A DNA stretch of 64,000 nucleotides from Collinsella sp. TM10-22 (GCF_003466125.1 NZ_QSOC01000005.1:202126-266125); one strand, 5' to 3'. Counted from the stretch's first letter, positions 43,572-52,556 are shown. Notes: generated from the sequence alone by a model not told the origin. Numbers and translations: made by a program.

Positions 43572-44585
43572 TTACGCCATCGGGACGCGGTCGTGGTTGA
43601 CTTGGCTGTAGAACAGGCGCTGAATCTCGGCGGCATCGCGTGACTGGCCGAGTGCCCACATAGTCTTGGCCACGAGCGTCTCGGTGGTCATGTCATCGCC
43701 GCGCAGAATGCCCGGATGGTCGGCGTAAGCACGGCCGACCTCGTAAACACCCAGGTCAAGGCCCTCTTCGGGGACTTGCGTGGTCATAACGACGGTGCGG
43801 CCCGAATCGACCCAGCGGAAAATTGCCTCTTGGAACGACTCGCCGGACTCGCCGAACTCGGGGATGCCGCCAATGCCAAAGGTCTCCAGAATCACGGCGT
43901 CGTAGCTATCGGCCAGAGCGTCCAGAACGCCAGGGTTCACGCCGGGCGTGAGCTTGAGCACAAATACGCGTGGGTCGATGTGGTCGTAGAAGCGCACCGG
44001 GTTTTCGCCTTGATGCGTGCCGTGAAGCCCGCTGCGCACGATACGGTCGTTGCGGATATAGGCGATGGGCGGATAGTTGACGCTAATGAACGCGTTAAAG
44101 CTCATGGTGCGCTGCTTACGGGCGCGTGTGCCGGCAATGGCGACGCCGCCAAACACGATCGAGACGTCATGCGAGTGCTCGTCGAGCGCATAGAGCAGGC
44201 TCTGGTACAGGTTGAGCTTGGCGTCGGTAAAGGGATTGCCCATGGGCTTTTGCGAGCCGGTGAGCACGATGGGCTTGGGGCTGTCCTGAATCAGGTAGGA
44301 AAGCGCTGCCGCGGTGTAGCTCATGGTGTCGGTGCCGTGCAGAATCACGAAGCCGTCGTGGTCGGCATAACCCTCGACGATGACGTCGCGGATACGCATC
44401 CAGTCACTGGGGCGCATATTGGTGCTGTCGATGTTCATGGGCTGCACGACGTCGAGCTCGCAGAGGCCCGAGATCTCGGGGACGCTCTGGGCGAGCTCCT
44501 CACCGGTCAGGGCGGGGGAGAGGCCATTGCCGTCCTCGGTCGATGCGATGGTGCCGCCCGTGGCGATGAGAAGGATGCGCTTCAT
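43572..44585 (-). CDS. ansA: L-asparaginase type I
   Basis: 337 residues; start 44585 (MKRILLIATGGTIAS) behind AGGAATACCAGC. Cytosolic type I enzyme, no signal peptide. Catalytic Thr12 in ATGGTIAST and the second threonine in ILHGTDTMSY; IVLTGSQKPM is also conserved. Hydrolyses asparagine to aspartate and ammonia. Confidence 0.95.
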   Translation of the reverse strand: MKRILLIATGGTIASTEDGNGLSPALTGEELAQSVPEISGLCELDVVQPMNIDSTNMRPSDWMRIRDVIVEGYADHDGFVILHGTDTMSYTAAALSYLIQDSPKPIVLTGSQKPMGNPFTDAKLNLYQSLLYALDEHSHDVSIVFGGVAIAGTRARKQRTMSFNAFISVNYPPIAYIRNDRIVRSGLHGTHQGENPVRFYDHIDPRVFVLKLTPGVNPGVLDALADSYDAVILETFGIGGIPEFGESGESFQEAIFRWVDSGRTVVMTTQVPEEGLDLGVYEVGRAYADHPGILRGDDMTTETLVAKTMWALGQSRDAAEIQRLFYSQVNHDRVPMA

Positions 44586-44852
44586 GCTGGTATTCCTATC
44601 GTATTTGCCGCCGCAGAGGCGGAGTCGTTCGGCAGTATTGTGGCACAGGGCGTCCAATGTTCAAACGTATTACATCATCTGTAACGTTTAGTATCACTCC
44701 AATTGCCGTCAAATAGGGCCCCGGTCGTGCGTTTGCCGTGCGCTGATGGCTGCGAGGGACGAGAAACCCCATATAACGTGTACACTATGAAAGTTATTTT
44801 CGTTCATTCACGCGGGTGGGCACCGGCTCCCCGCCAACAAGAGGGGGAAACC

Positions 44853-46451
44853 ATGGATCAAAAGGCTTCCGCAAAGGTCCTCGTACTCGACTTTGGTGCG
44901 CAGTACGGTCAGCTCATTGCCCGTCGCGTCCGCGACCTCAACGTGTATTCCGAGATCGTTCCCTGCGACATCTCGGCCGATGAGATTCGCGAGATGAACG
45001 CCTCTGCGCTCATCCTTTCTGGCGGCCCGGCTTCTGTGTATGCCGAGGACGCTCCGTCCATCGATCCTGCCATCTTTGACCTGGGCCTTCCCGTCCTGGG
45101 CTTTTGCTACGGCCATCAGATCACGGCCGTGACGCTCGGCGGCAAGGTCGGTCACTCCGAGGTGGGCGAGTACGGCCGCGCTACCATTACGCGCACGGCT
45201 GGCGCCAAGCTCTTTAACTCCACGCCCATGGAGCAGACCGTGTGGATGAGCCACCGCGACGCCGTTTCCGAGGTGCCCGAAGGCTTTACCGTCACCGCCA
45301 GCACCGACGTGTGCCCGGTTGCCGCCATGGAGTGCGTTGAGCGCAAGATCTTCACTACGCAGTTCCACCCCGAGGTCAAGCATTCCGAGTACGGTCAGCA
45401 GCTGCTGAGCAACTTCCTGTTTGAGATCTGCGGCCTGGAGCCCAACTGGAGCATGGACAACCTGGTCGAGACCATGACGGCCGAGTTCCGCGAGAAGGTC
45501 GGCGACGACCGCGTGATTCTGGCCCTGTCCGGTGGCGTCGACTCTTCCGTCGTGGCTGCGCTGGGCGCCCGCGCCGTGGGCAAGCAGATGACCTGCGTGT
45601 TCATCAACCACGGCCTGCTGCGCAAGGGCGAGCCCGAGCAGGTGGAGGAGGTCTTCACCAAGCAGTTCGACGTCGACTTTATTCACGTCCACGCCGAGGA
45701 CCGCTATGCCGAACTTCTGGCCGGTGTGACCGAGCCCGAGGAGAAGCGCCGTATCATCGGCACGCAGTTCTGGAAAGAGTTCTTCGCTGTGGCCCAGCAG
45801 CTCGAGTGCGATGGCAAGCCGGTCAAGTACCTGGCTCAGGGCACCATCTACCCCGACATCATCGAGTCCGGCGCTCGTAAGACGGGCGGCAAGACGGCCA
45901 CCATCAAGAGCCATCACAACCTGATCCCGTTCCCCGAGGGCGTGCACTTCGACCTCATCGAGCCGCTCGACCACTTCTTTAAGGACGAGGTCCGCGCACT
46001 TGGTCTGGCGCTGGGCCTGCCGGGCCACATCGTGTTCCGTCAGCCTTTCCCGGGCCCGGGTCTGGCCATCCGCATCATCGGCGCGGTCGATAAGGAGAAG
46101 CTCGAGATTCTCAAGAACGCCGACGCTATCGTGCGCGAGGAGCTCGACGCCTACAACCAGCGCCTGTTTGAGCAGACCGGCGAGCGCAACTCCGAACACA
46201 GCTGCTGGCAGTATTTTGCGGTCCTGCCCGACATTAAGTCCGTCGGCGTTATGGGTGACGAGCGTACCTATCAGCGTCCGATTATCCTGCGCGCCGTCGA
46301 GTCCAGCGACGCCATGACCGCCGACTGGGCCAAGCTGCCCTATGACGTTCTGGCCCGCATCTCCGGCCGCATCGTGGCCGAGGTTCCCGGCGCCAACCGC
46401 GTGTGCTACGACATCACGTCCAAGCCGCCCGCGACCATCGAGTGGGAGTAA
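44853..46451 (+). CDS. guaA: GMP synthase (glutamine-hydrolysing)
   Basis: 532 residues from ATG 44853 (GAGGGGGAAACC upstream). Converts XMP to GMP. Class I amidotransferase domain with Cys85 in GFCYGHQ and the His-Glu pair in QFHPEVKHSE; ATP-pyrophosphatase loop LSGGVDSSVVAAL; C-terminal dimerisation domain ending DITSKPPATIEWE. The 3' end of guaA is a common island insertion site, and an island starts right after it. Confidence 0.97.
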   Translation: MDQKASAKVLVLDFGAQYGQLIARRVRDLNVYSEIVPCDISADEIREMNASALILSGGPASVYAEDAPSIDPAIFDLGLPVLGFCYGHQITAVTLGGKVGHSEVGEYGRATITRTAGAKLFNSTPMEQTVWMSHRDAVSEVPEGFTVTASTDVCPVAAMECVERKIFTTQFHPEVKHSEYGQQLLSNFLFEICGLEPNWSMDNLVETMTAEFREKVGDDRVILALSGGVDSSVVAALGARAVGKQMTCVFINHGLLRKGEPEQVEEVFTKQFDVDFIHVHAEDRYAELLAGVTEPEEKRRIIGTQFWKEFFAVAQQLECDGKPVKYLAQGTIYPDIIESGARKTGGKTATIKSHHNLIPFPEGVHFDLIEPLDHFFKDEVRALGLALGLPGHIVFRQPFPGPGLAIRIIGAVDKEKLEILKNADAIVREELDAYNQRLFEQTGERNSEHSCWQYFAVLPDIKSVGVMGDERTYQRPIILRAVESSDAMTADWAKLPYDVLARISGRIVAEVPGANRVCYDITSKPPATIEWE

Positions 46452-46763
46452 GGCCATAGTGGTTTACAGGTTATGAAAAACAGCCTCTGACCTGCGGTTT
46501 TACTTATTTCTAGCTGGTTGAACAATCGGCCCGTGACAAAGATTTGAACATTTTACAAGCTTCAAATCGGCATCACGGGCCTTTTTCATGACTTCACGGA
46601 GTTTCAAAAATCTGCTTTGACCTGCGGTTTTGCGTTTACTCAACTAAGGTGCAAGCCACCCGCAACTACTCACCACGAATAGTTGCCAAGAAGGCTGGAA
46701 GTGCCGTCAATACGCGCTGGTTTTTACGATAATCGCAGGTCTGCCCGTGAAGTCGCCATGAAG
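46452..46763. other. guaA-island junction
   Basis: 312 bp without a gene. TGACCTGCGGTTTT occurs twice (from 46488 and from 46618) with the terminator 46528-46587 between them; these are candidate att core repeats. Sequence beyond 46630 already has lower GC than the core genome. Confidence 0.5.
46528..46587 (+). terminator. guaA terminator
   Basis: Long imperfect hairpin: GGCCCGTGA / TCACGGGCC outer stem, GATTTGAA / TTCAAATC inner stem, then TTTTTC. Confidence 0.85.
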
Positions 46764-47096
46764 TCACATTGCTCGCTCCCATGAGGCTATTTCGACGTCG
46801 ATATCGCGCATTGAGCCATCTCCGAAACCCGATAGGAATTCCGACAAGGTGAGCAGCGACCATGCGAAATCCTCGTCAAGCGCCATGCCCTCGCGCCTTG
46901 CACGGAGCAGCTCCCTATAGACCTCCTGGGCATATTCCAACAGCATCTTCGCCACTCTTGAGCTCGGAACCACGACGACGCTCTCGTCGAGCACCTGCGC
47001 CTCCATGTAGTCCTGCTTGCTCAGTCCGGAGAGCCTGCTGAGCACGTCGATCTTGGCAAAGGTCACCTCGTCGACTCTGAACGCCACGGTCCTCAT
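46764..47096 (-). CDS. Ribbon-helix-helix-like protein beside the integrase
   Basis: 110 residues; start 47096 (MRTVAFRVDEVTFAKIDVL) behind AGAAGGAGT. The N-terminal strand-helix-helix (RTVAFRVDE..KIDVLSRLSGLSKQDYMEAQVL) resembles the MobC/Arc-type DNA-binding fold seen in mobilisation accessory and excision proteins. No relaxase is found nearby, so a role in excision or in controlling the integrase is more likely. Confidence 0.6.
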   Translation of the reverse strand: MRTVAFRVDEVTFAKIDVLSRLSGLSKQDYMEAQVLDESVVVVPSSRVAKMLLEYAQEVYRELLRARREGMALDEDFAWSLLTLSEFLSGFGDGSMRDIDVEIASWERAM

Positions 47097-47129
47097 ACTC
47101 CTTCTTCCCTTGAACGTCATCGCCTACAC

Positions 47130-48203
47130 CTACAGCTTCCCGTCCAAGGCCAAGGCGATCTTGGAGTCTGAATCGGAGTAAGGGTGCACGTACCTATGAG
47201 TTATCTCCTGACCCGAGTGTCCGAGCCTGGCCGCGATCGCTGGGACGCTGAAGCCCTTCTCGATGAGCATTGAGGCATGGCTGTGCCTCAGGTCGTGGAC
47301 GCGGATTCGTCGCAAGCCCGCACCCCTCGCACCGCGCGCCAAGGCCTTACCCAATGTGCTTGCGGTGACTTTCGGCAGCACCCTGTCCGTAGGATTCGAC
47401 CCCTCGTTCCACGAGAAGTAGTCCCCGACTTCATCCGTAAGGAAGCCGGGCATGGTGACGACGCGGTACGACTGCCTTGTCTTCGGCGGGCCGACCACAT
47501 CCCTTCCGCCGATTCTAGACAGGCTCTTGGTAACCCTAACGGTGCCCTTGTCCAGGTCGAAGTCCTCGTAGGTGAGCGCCAACATCTCACCCCTCCTCAA
47601 GCCGCACCAGAACAGCAACTCGAATGCCAGATGAAGGTGAGGGCGGTCTGCCACCATGTTCGAGAACCTGAGGTACTCGTCAGCGGTCCAAACCGACCTG
47701 GGCTCGGTCTCGCGTCCCTCCGGCGCACCTGCGACAAGCACTGGGTTTCCCGTTGCAAGGGCGTGGCACCTGATCATGTGGTTGAACATGGCGGAAAGCT
47801 GTGAGGTCAGCGTGTTCAGGTACGCCGTCGAATAGGGCTTTCCGTCCTTTGTCCGCAAGGACATGAGCCATGTTCCCCATTCCATCACCGCCAGCGCGTT
47901 GACGTCGCCAACGGAGACCCCTTTGAAGAACGGGACGATTCGCTGCTCGAACATGCAGCGCTTCCCCTGCACCGTTCCTGGCCTGAGCCTGGGCACAATC
48001 TCTTCAAGGTAGAGCTCGCAGGCGTCCTCGAACGGCATCGACGCCACGCCGACCATGCGGTGGTTGAACGACTTCTCCCACGCCAGCGCCTCGCGCTTTG
48101 TAGCGAAGCCCCTCTTCATCTTCTTCCTGCTTTCGCCCCGCCAGTCTCTGTACCTGAGGCTCACGTACCGCGTGCCCCTCTTCTCGTCCTTGTATGCACC
48201 CAT
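47130..48203 (-). CDS. int: Tyrosine recombinase (integrase) of the guaA island
   Basis: 357 residues; start 48203 behind AAAGGAGGTTTC, upstream extension rejected for lack of similarity. Arm-binding domain (GTRYVSLRYRDWRGESRKKMKRGF), core-binding domain, then catalytic residues Arg in FWCGLRRGEMLAL, HxxR in VHDLRHSHASMLIEKG, His in LGHSGQEITHRY with Tyr as nucleophile (HRYVHPY). Intact. It lies at the guaA end, next to the candidate att repeats. Confidence 0.93.
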   Translation of the reverse strand: MGAYKDEKRGTRYVSLRYRDWRGESRKKMKRGFATKREALAWEKSFNHRMVGVASMPFEDACELYLEEIVPRLRPGTVQGKRCMFEQRIVPFFKGVSVGDVNALAVMEWGTWLMSLRTKDGKPYSTAYLNTLTSQLSAMFNHMIRCHALATGNPVLVAGAPEGRETEPRSVWTADEYLRFSNMVADRPHLHLAFELLFWCGLRRGEMLALTYEDFDLDKGTVRVTKSLSRIGGRDVVGPPKTRQSYRVVTMPGFLTDEVGDYFSWNEGSNPTDRVLPKVTASTLGKALARGARGAGLRRIRVHDLRHSHASMLIEKGFSVPAIAARLGHSGQEITHRYVHPYSDSDSKIALALDGKL

Positions 48204-48317
48204 GAAACCTCCTTTCTTGAAGCGCCTCCTTGTTCGTGGTATAAATTCATCGGAGGCATTTGCTTCTACCAAGTGGCCGGGGTGTCCCCCGGCACTTTTC
48301 GTTTTAGGAGCTTTCTC

Positions 48318-48998
48318 ATAGCCAGGGAGCTGAGCATATTCGTCGACGAGTCGGGCAGCCAAAACGGCCATTCGGCCTACTGCATCGTGTCCCTGGAGTT
48401 CCATTAGCAGGACGAGGTGCTCGACGGCTACATCTTGGCCATGGAGGAAGACCTCGCGAGGAAGGGTCTGCCGAATCTCCCGTTCCATGCATCTCCCCTG
48501 ATATACGGCAAGGAGCCTTACAGGGACCTTGAGATGGAAACTCGGAAGAAGATGCTTGCCAGCTTCGAGTCGTTCTGCCGCCGTGCGCCGTTCCGCTGCA
48601 AGTCGTTTGCCTACAAGAGGAGCGAGGTCGAGGAGCCGGAGCTTTTCACCGCAAGGTTCAAGCGCGACCTCGTCGTCTTCCTCACCGACAACCTCGAGTA
48701 CTTCCAGAACTTCGACCGTGTGAAGATCTACTACGACAACGGACAGCGGATGGTGACCGCCGCCCTCCACAGCGCGCTGGACTTCATTCTCTCCAAGGAC
48801 GCGGTCCTGTACAGGATGGCGAGCGCCAGGGAGTACAGGCTTTCCCGGGTTGCGGACTGCATCTGCACCCTGAAGCTCACCGACATCAAGTTCCAGAGAA
48901 GCGAGCTGACGGAGACGGACGCGAAGGTGTTCGGCACCAACTACCCCGCATTCAGGAAGAACCACCTGAAGCATATCCAGAAGAAGGAAATGCTTTAG
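48318..48998 (+). pseudogene. DUF3800 protein with lost start and in-frame amber codon
   Basis: One frame encodes LSIFVDESGSQNGHSAYCIV ... then TAG at 48405-48407, then QDEVLDGYILAMEEDL and on to KHIQKKEML, 226 codons in all. FVDESG is the hallmark of DUF3800, a family with an RNase H-like fold found in mobile elements. AGGAG lies 7 bases before ATA (48318), where ATG would be expected. Two separate lesions suggest decay, though GC and frame stay clean elsewhere. An alternative start downstream (48417 GTG) would lack the first acidic residues. Confidence 0.75.
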
Positions 48999-49025
48999 TC
49001 GAAGCGTATGCGCTTTGTGACCTAG

Positions 49026-49180
49026 CGTGACCCCAGAGAATGGCCCAGTTGGTCCGAAAAACCGTGACCCAGATCTGACCCCATGAATTCTCGACAGTTT
49101 TTGAGACTGGATGTAAATAGGGTTGACTGAACAAACTGGGACAAACTGGAACAAACTGGAGAAAGTTTTTTAACTATAGA
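49026..49180. repeat. 155-bp direct repeat, copy 1
   Basis: CGTGACCCCAGAGAATGG..CAGTTGGTCCGAAAAACCGTGACCC at its left, GAGACTGGATGTAAATAGGG and three ACAAACTGG units in the middle, GTTTTTTAACTATAG at its right. A second copy lies at 51943-52097, and a third, shorter, diverged copy at about 52323-52393. Together copies 1 and 2 flank the lipoyl/lipoate-ligase/permease/ArsR module. Confidence 0.8.
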
Positions 49181-49207
49181 GTGAAAGTTGCCCGTATAGG
49201 CTTTGCG

Positions 49208-49246
49208 CAATAAGAAAACCCCAGTTTAACTGGGGTTTTCTTATTG
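49208..49246. terminator. Bidirectional terminator
   Basis: Perfect 16-bp stem CAATAAGAAAACCCCA / TGGGGTTTTCTTATTG with a GTTTAAC loop; A- and T-runs on both sides. Confidence 0.9.
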
Positions 49247-49315
49247 CGATCGCATCCCTAGGCTTCTCACGGTCAGGGAGCTGACGGAGGCACACGTGAA
49301 AGAGACCGGCGGAAA

Positions 49316-49936
49316 TCACATCGCACCCAAGGAAACGGAGGCGAGGAGCGCTCTCTCGAGTGCTCCCTGGAACTCGTCAGCAGTCATCTGCGGAACCAAA
49401 TCCTTGATGTTCCTCACGCGGGCGAAAACAGACCTCATGGCGGTGCCGCAGTACTTCCTCTTGCCGGGGGCAAGCAGGCGATCCATCGCGTCCAGGTCCA
49501 CATCGAACAACACGCTGCCGTGGAACACGACCAGGTCGCCAGCGTCTTGCCATGCGCATCCGCATACCTTGCGACCGGCGACGTAGACGTCGTTGCGGTC
49601 GTTTCGGACGGCCGGCGCGCCCAGGGCCATCAGGGCCCGCTCGGGAACCTCCATGGCGCGCGGAAGTAAATCACGCGGCACCGCCATCGAGAATGCCACG
49701 CACCCCTCGTCGCGGTAGACCGCCCCGCCGCCGCTTTGCCTCCGGACGATGTCGACGCCCAGCTCCTTAGCAAGTGCGGCGTCGACTTCCGCTTCAATGT
49801 CTTGGTTGAAGCCCACCGAGACGCAGGGGGCGTCCCGGTGGGTGAAAAGGAAGGGCGTGCCCGTGCGAAGAAGCTCCTGCTCGAAGGCGAGGTTCTCGTA
49901 AGCGGTGCGGTAGGGGCTCTTCACGACGTTCAGCAT
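49316..49936 (-). CDS. lplA: Lipoate-protein ligase-like protein, short
   Basis: 206 residues, catalytic domain only; full LplA has about 330. Attaches lipoate to lipoyl domains. Seen: RRQSGGGAVYRDEGCVAFS (lipoyl-AMP loop) and GRKVCGCAWQ where LplA has GRKISGSAQ; the lysine is kept. Its start overlaps the stop of the lipoyl-domain remnant (TGATG), so substrate and enzyme were encoded together. Confidence 0.85.
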   Translation of the reverse strand: MLNVVKSPYRTAYENLAFEQELLRTGTPFLFTHRDAPCVSVGFNQDIEAEVDAALAKELGVDIVRRQSGGGAVYRDEGCVAFSMAVPRDLLPRAMEVPERALMALGAPAVRNDRNDVYVAGRKVCGCAWQDAGDLVVFHGSVLFDVDLDAMDRLLAPGKRKYCGTAMRSVFARVRNIKDLVPQMTADEFQGALERALLASVSLGAM

Positions 49937-50137
49937 CAGTCCACCGTCGCCAGGAGCTGGCCCTCAGACACCATGCCGCCCTTGCAGGCAATTTCGATCT
50001 TTCCAGCGCACGGTGCCACGACCTCCATCGTGCCCTTGCCCTGCTCGAGGGAAGCAACTACTTGCCGGCCTCCACGGTATCGCCGTCTGCGACCTTCCAG
50101 AACAGGATGCGTTGCTTCGGGTCGATCTGATCTCCAT
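49936..50137 (-). pseudogene. Lipoyl-domain protein, frameshifted
   Basis: ATG 50137 follows GTAGGAGGAATC. One frame gives QIDPKQRILFWKVADGDTV then EAGK and a stop; shifting by one base restores VASLEQGKGTMEVVAPCAGK and on to GQLLATVD. A G is missing near 50063 (AAGTAGTT for AAGGTAGTT). The EQGKGTMEV loop carries the lysine that would be lipoylated. The first few codons are also out of frame with the rest. It was probably a small E2/GcvH-like carrier for the ligase next door. Confidence 0.8.
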
Positions 50138-50145
50138 GATTCCTC

Positions 50146-50487
50146 CTACCTCAAGTACGCTGCGACTTCCGCCGGCGTGAGCACCATGCCAGCGGACACG
50201 ACCTTGCCGTCGACGACCAGCGCTGGCAGGCTCATGGCGCCGTAGCCCATGACGCGGTCCATGTCGGTGATGTACTCAAGCTCCGCCTCGAGCCCCAGCT
50301 CGGCGATGGCCGCTTGGGCGTTCTCGTTGAGCTCGTGGCACTTCTTGCAGCCGGCTCCCAGCACCTTCACCTGGCGGGCGCCTCCGCAGCCGCAGGGCTC
50401 CGCCTTCATCTGAGGGGCGTCCTCGCCGCATGCGCAGGGGGCGGCCGCCTTCTCTTCCTTCTTCTTTCCGAACCCGAACAATCCCAT
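50146..50487 (-). CDS. Thioredoxin-like small redox protein
   Basis: 113 residues. The N-terminus is Lys-rich with three CxC/CxCG pairs (CACGEDAPQM, CGCGGARQ), then a thioredoxin fold with active site GAGCKKCHEL (CxxC), MSLPALVVDG (cis-Pro) and a final helix. Such redox-active-disulfide-2 proteins are often beside ArsP/YraQ permeases, as here; the Cys-rich head may bind metal. Confidence 0.88.
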   Translation of the reverse strand: MGLFGFGKKKEEKAAAPCACGEDAPQMKAEPCGCGGARQVKVLGAGCKKCHELNENAQAAIAELGLEAELEYITDMDRVMGYGAMSLPALVVDGKVVSAGMVLTPAEVAAYLR

Positions 50488-50535
50488 GACAATTTCTCCT
50501 TTCGACGCGCCCGCACCGTGCGGGCTCCTAACTGG

Positions 50536-51537
50536 TTAGAACAGCGGCTGCAGGAAGTTGAACACGTAGCCGCTTATGCACATGCCGACGATGCACAGCC
50601 CCACGAACGTCACCATCAGCCTGGGCTTAATGACGCGGGAGAGCATGGTCAGGCTGGGGATGGACAGCGTGGTGACGCTCATCATGAAGGCCAGCACCGT
50701 GCCCAGGCCCGTGCCCTTATAGTACAGGGCCTCGGCGATGGGGATGGCGCCGAAGGTGTCGGCGTAGATGGGCGCGCCGACGAGGGTGGCCAGCACCACG
50801 GCGAAGGGGTTGCCGTCGCCCAGGACCAGCTCGATCCACTCGGCGGGGATCCAGTTGTGGATGAAGGCGCCGATTCCCACGCCCAGCAGGATGTACGGGA
50901 ACACCTTCTTGAACGTGCCCCAGGTCTCCTTGCGGGCGTAGGCCAGGCGCTTGGCCACGGTCATGGACAAAAGCTCGGCGTCCGCCGGCGCGTCGCCGCG
51001 CACGAAGTCGGTCAGGTGTCCCTCCATGCCCATTTTCTGGATGATGGCGCCGCCGGCGATGGCGATGAGCAGGCCCACCACCGTGTAGGCCACGGCTACG
51101 CCCGGACCGAAGATGCTCATGATCAGCACCAGGCTGCCCAGGTCCACCATGGGCGAGCTGATGAGGAAGCTGAACGTGACGCCCAGCGGCAGGCCCGCGC
51201 GGGTGAACCCGATGAACAGCGGGATGGAGCTGCAGCTGCAAAACGGCGTCACCGTTCCCAACAGCGCTCCCACCACGTTGCCCCAGACACCCTTGAAACG
51301 GCCCATTATCTTGCGGCTGCGCTCCGGCGGGAAGTGGCTCTGGATGTAGCTGATGGCGAAGATGAGCACGCACAGCAGGATGACGATCTTCACCGTGTCA
51401 TAGATGAAGAAGTGGAGCGTGCCGCCCCACTGGCCCGCTGTGTCAATACCGAGCGCGCCCAACAAAGCGGCGATCAGTTCGCTCAGCCACTGCATCTTCA
51501 GCACCTGGTCCAAGATGAACATTCCGATGGATTCCAT
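50536..51537 (-). CDS. ArsP/YraQ-type permease
   Basis: 333 residues; start 51537 (MESIGMFILDQ) behind GGAAGGAGCGCC. About eight to nine membrane helices. The motif TPFCSCSSIPLF is the conserved Cys pair of the DUF318/ArsP family, which exports organoarsenicals or related compounds; a second conserved segment is GAPIYADTFGAIPI. Divergent from the ArsR gene, with operator-like palindromes between. Confidence 0.9.
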   Translation of the reverse strand: MESIGMFILDQVLKMQWLSELIAALLGALGIDTAGQWGGTLHFFIYDTVKIVILLCVLIFAISYIQSHFPPERSRKIMGRFKGVWGNVVGALLGTVTPFCSCSSIPLFIGFTRAGLPLGVTFSFLISSPMVDLGSLVLIMSIFGPGVAVAYTVVGLLIAIAGGAIIQKMGMEGHLTDFVRGDAPADAELLSMTVAKRLAYARKETWGTFKKVFPYILLGVGIGAFIHNWIPAEWIELVLGDGNPFAVVLATLVGAPIYADTFGAIPIAEALYYKGTGLGTVLAFMMSVTTLSIPSLTMLSRVIKPRLMVTFVGLCIVGMCISGYVFNFLQPLF

Positions 51538-51550
51538 TGGCGCTCCTTCC

Positions 51551-51618
51551 ATATTGACGTATCAATATATATCTATGTATGAGGGCAATATAGGAGACAC
51601 ATAGACGTATGTCAATAT
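51551..51618. promoter_or_regulatory. ArsR operator region
   Basis: ATATTGACGTATCAATAT (51551-51568) is a palindrome with perfect 7-bp arms; a diverged second copy CGTATGTCAATAT lies at 51606-51618. The two sites flank the divergent starts, and TATACT (51633-51638) is the likely -10 for the ArsR gene. Confidence 0.7.
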
Positions 51619-51666
51619 ATAAATTTGCGTGATATACTGAAGCTGCCAGACAGACAGGAGGAAACC

Positions 51667-51930
51667 ATGGACAACGAGAGCCTCGCGGCGGCGTTCAAGG
51701 CGCTGGGCGACCCCACGCGCCTGCGCATCTACCAGGCCATCAAGGACAAGGACGATATCTGCGCGTGCAACATCCTTGAGCAGATGGACATCACCCAGCC
51801 CACCCTTTCCCACCATGTGAAGCAACTCTGCGCCGCCGGGCTGGTCAGCTGTCGAAAGGATGGCCGCTGGATGCACTACTCCGCCAACAACGAGACCGCA
51901 GCGCTTCTTTCCGATTGGATCTCCGGTTAG
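51667..51930 (+). CDS. ArsR-family metal-responsive repressor
   Basis: 87 residues; ATG 51667 behind CAGGAGGAAACC. Winged HTH (DITQPTLSHHVKQLCAAGLVSC) with ICACNILE where ArsR has the metal-binding ELCVCDL; the two cysteines are kept. It would repress the permease until a metal(loid) binds. Confidence 0.92.
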   Translation: MDNESLAAAFKALGDPTRLRIYQAIKDKDDICACNILEQMDITQPTLSHHVKQLCAAGLVSCRKDGRWMHYSANNETAALLSDWISG

Positions 51931-51942
51931 GCCGTGATCCAA

Positions 51943-52097
51943 CGTGACCCCAGAGAATGACTCAGTTGGTCCGAAAAACCGTGACCCAAATTTGACCGCA
52001 TGCCCAAACGTCAATTTTTGAGACTGGATGTAAATAGGGTTGACTGGAACAAACTGAGACAAACTGGAGCAAACTGGAGAGAGTTTTTAACTATAGA
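51943..52097. repeat. 155-bp direct repeat, copy 2
   Basis: Roughly 85% identical by eye to 49026-49180, including the same ends and ACAAACTG units. Begins 12 bp after the ArsR stop. Confidence 0.8.
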
Positions 52098-52243
52098 TGA
52101 CCAATAAGCACTGGAGAGAGATTGGTCATCCTTTCGCCTCCTGCGCTCTAGATCTAAATGCGCCTTTCGAAGAGATAGCAACAAGACTTGGTGAGATTGC
52201 GCAATGCTTCAAAGAAGGCCGTTTTCAAGCACTGAAGATGTAG
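52097..52243 (+). CDS. Possible 48-residue gene
   Basis: ATG at 52097 to TAG at 52241, product MTNKHWREIGHPFASCALDL ... GRFQALKM. Reads as a plausible amphipathic peptide, but the start lies inside a dyad (GATGACCAAT / ATTGGTCATC) and the best ribosome-binding site (GGAGAGAG) is 15 bases away. Could be a relic of a larger gene. Confidence 0.3.
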   Translation: MTNKHWREIGHPFASCALDLNAPFEEIATRLGEIAQCFKEGRFQALKM

Positions 52244-52486
52244 ATCGCCACCCTTACTCTATCTCCGCAGTGGATTTCCAAGCTATAATGACCGTGTGTC
52301 ACATCCTCGCGAGTTTCGTGACTCATCGTGACTTACGAGATTGCCCCAGTGAAATCGATATACCGTGACTCAAATTTGACGGCATGCGAATTCTAACGAA
52401 ATAGATAACCACATAACGTAAATGCAGCCATAGATACAAAAGGAATCGAATGGCCAGAGAGGACTGCGCTTACCGATGGTCGATTC
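52244..52486. other. Non-coding stretch with a third diverged repeat copy
   Basis: GTGACTTACGAGATTGCCCCAGT..CCGTGACTCAAATTTGACGGCATGC (about 52330-52388) resembles the left half of the 155-bp repeat. The rest is AT-rich and has no credible gene. Confidence 0.45.
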
Positions 52487-52516
52487 TTGACAGGCAAACT
52501 CAAGCCTCGTTAATAT
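52487..52516 (+). promoter_or_regulatory. Promoter of the macrolide-resistance operon
   Basis: Perfect -35 TTGACA (52487-52492), 18-bp spacer, TAATAT (52511-52516). Transcription would start near 52523, upstream of the leader peptide. Confidence 0.75.
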
Positions 52517-52556
52517 TACATGGTTTGCCAGACCGAATTAACAAAGGAGGGGTGTC

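Noticed and set aside
48204..49154. N-terminal extension of the island integrase to 674 residues
   Set aside because: It runs antisense through the DUF3800 gene; the ribosome-binding site AAAGGAGG sits before 48203 and homology starts there.
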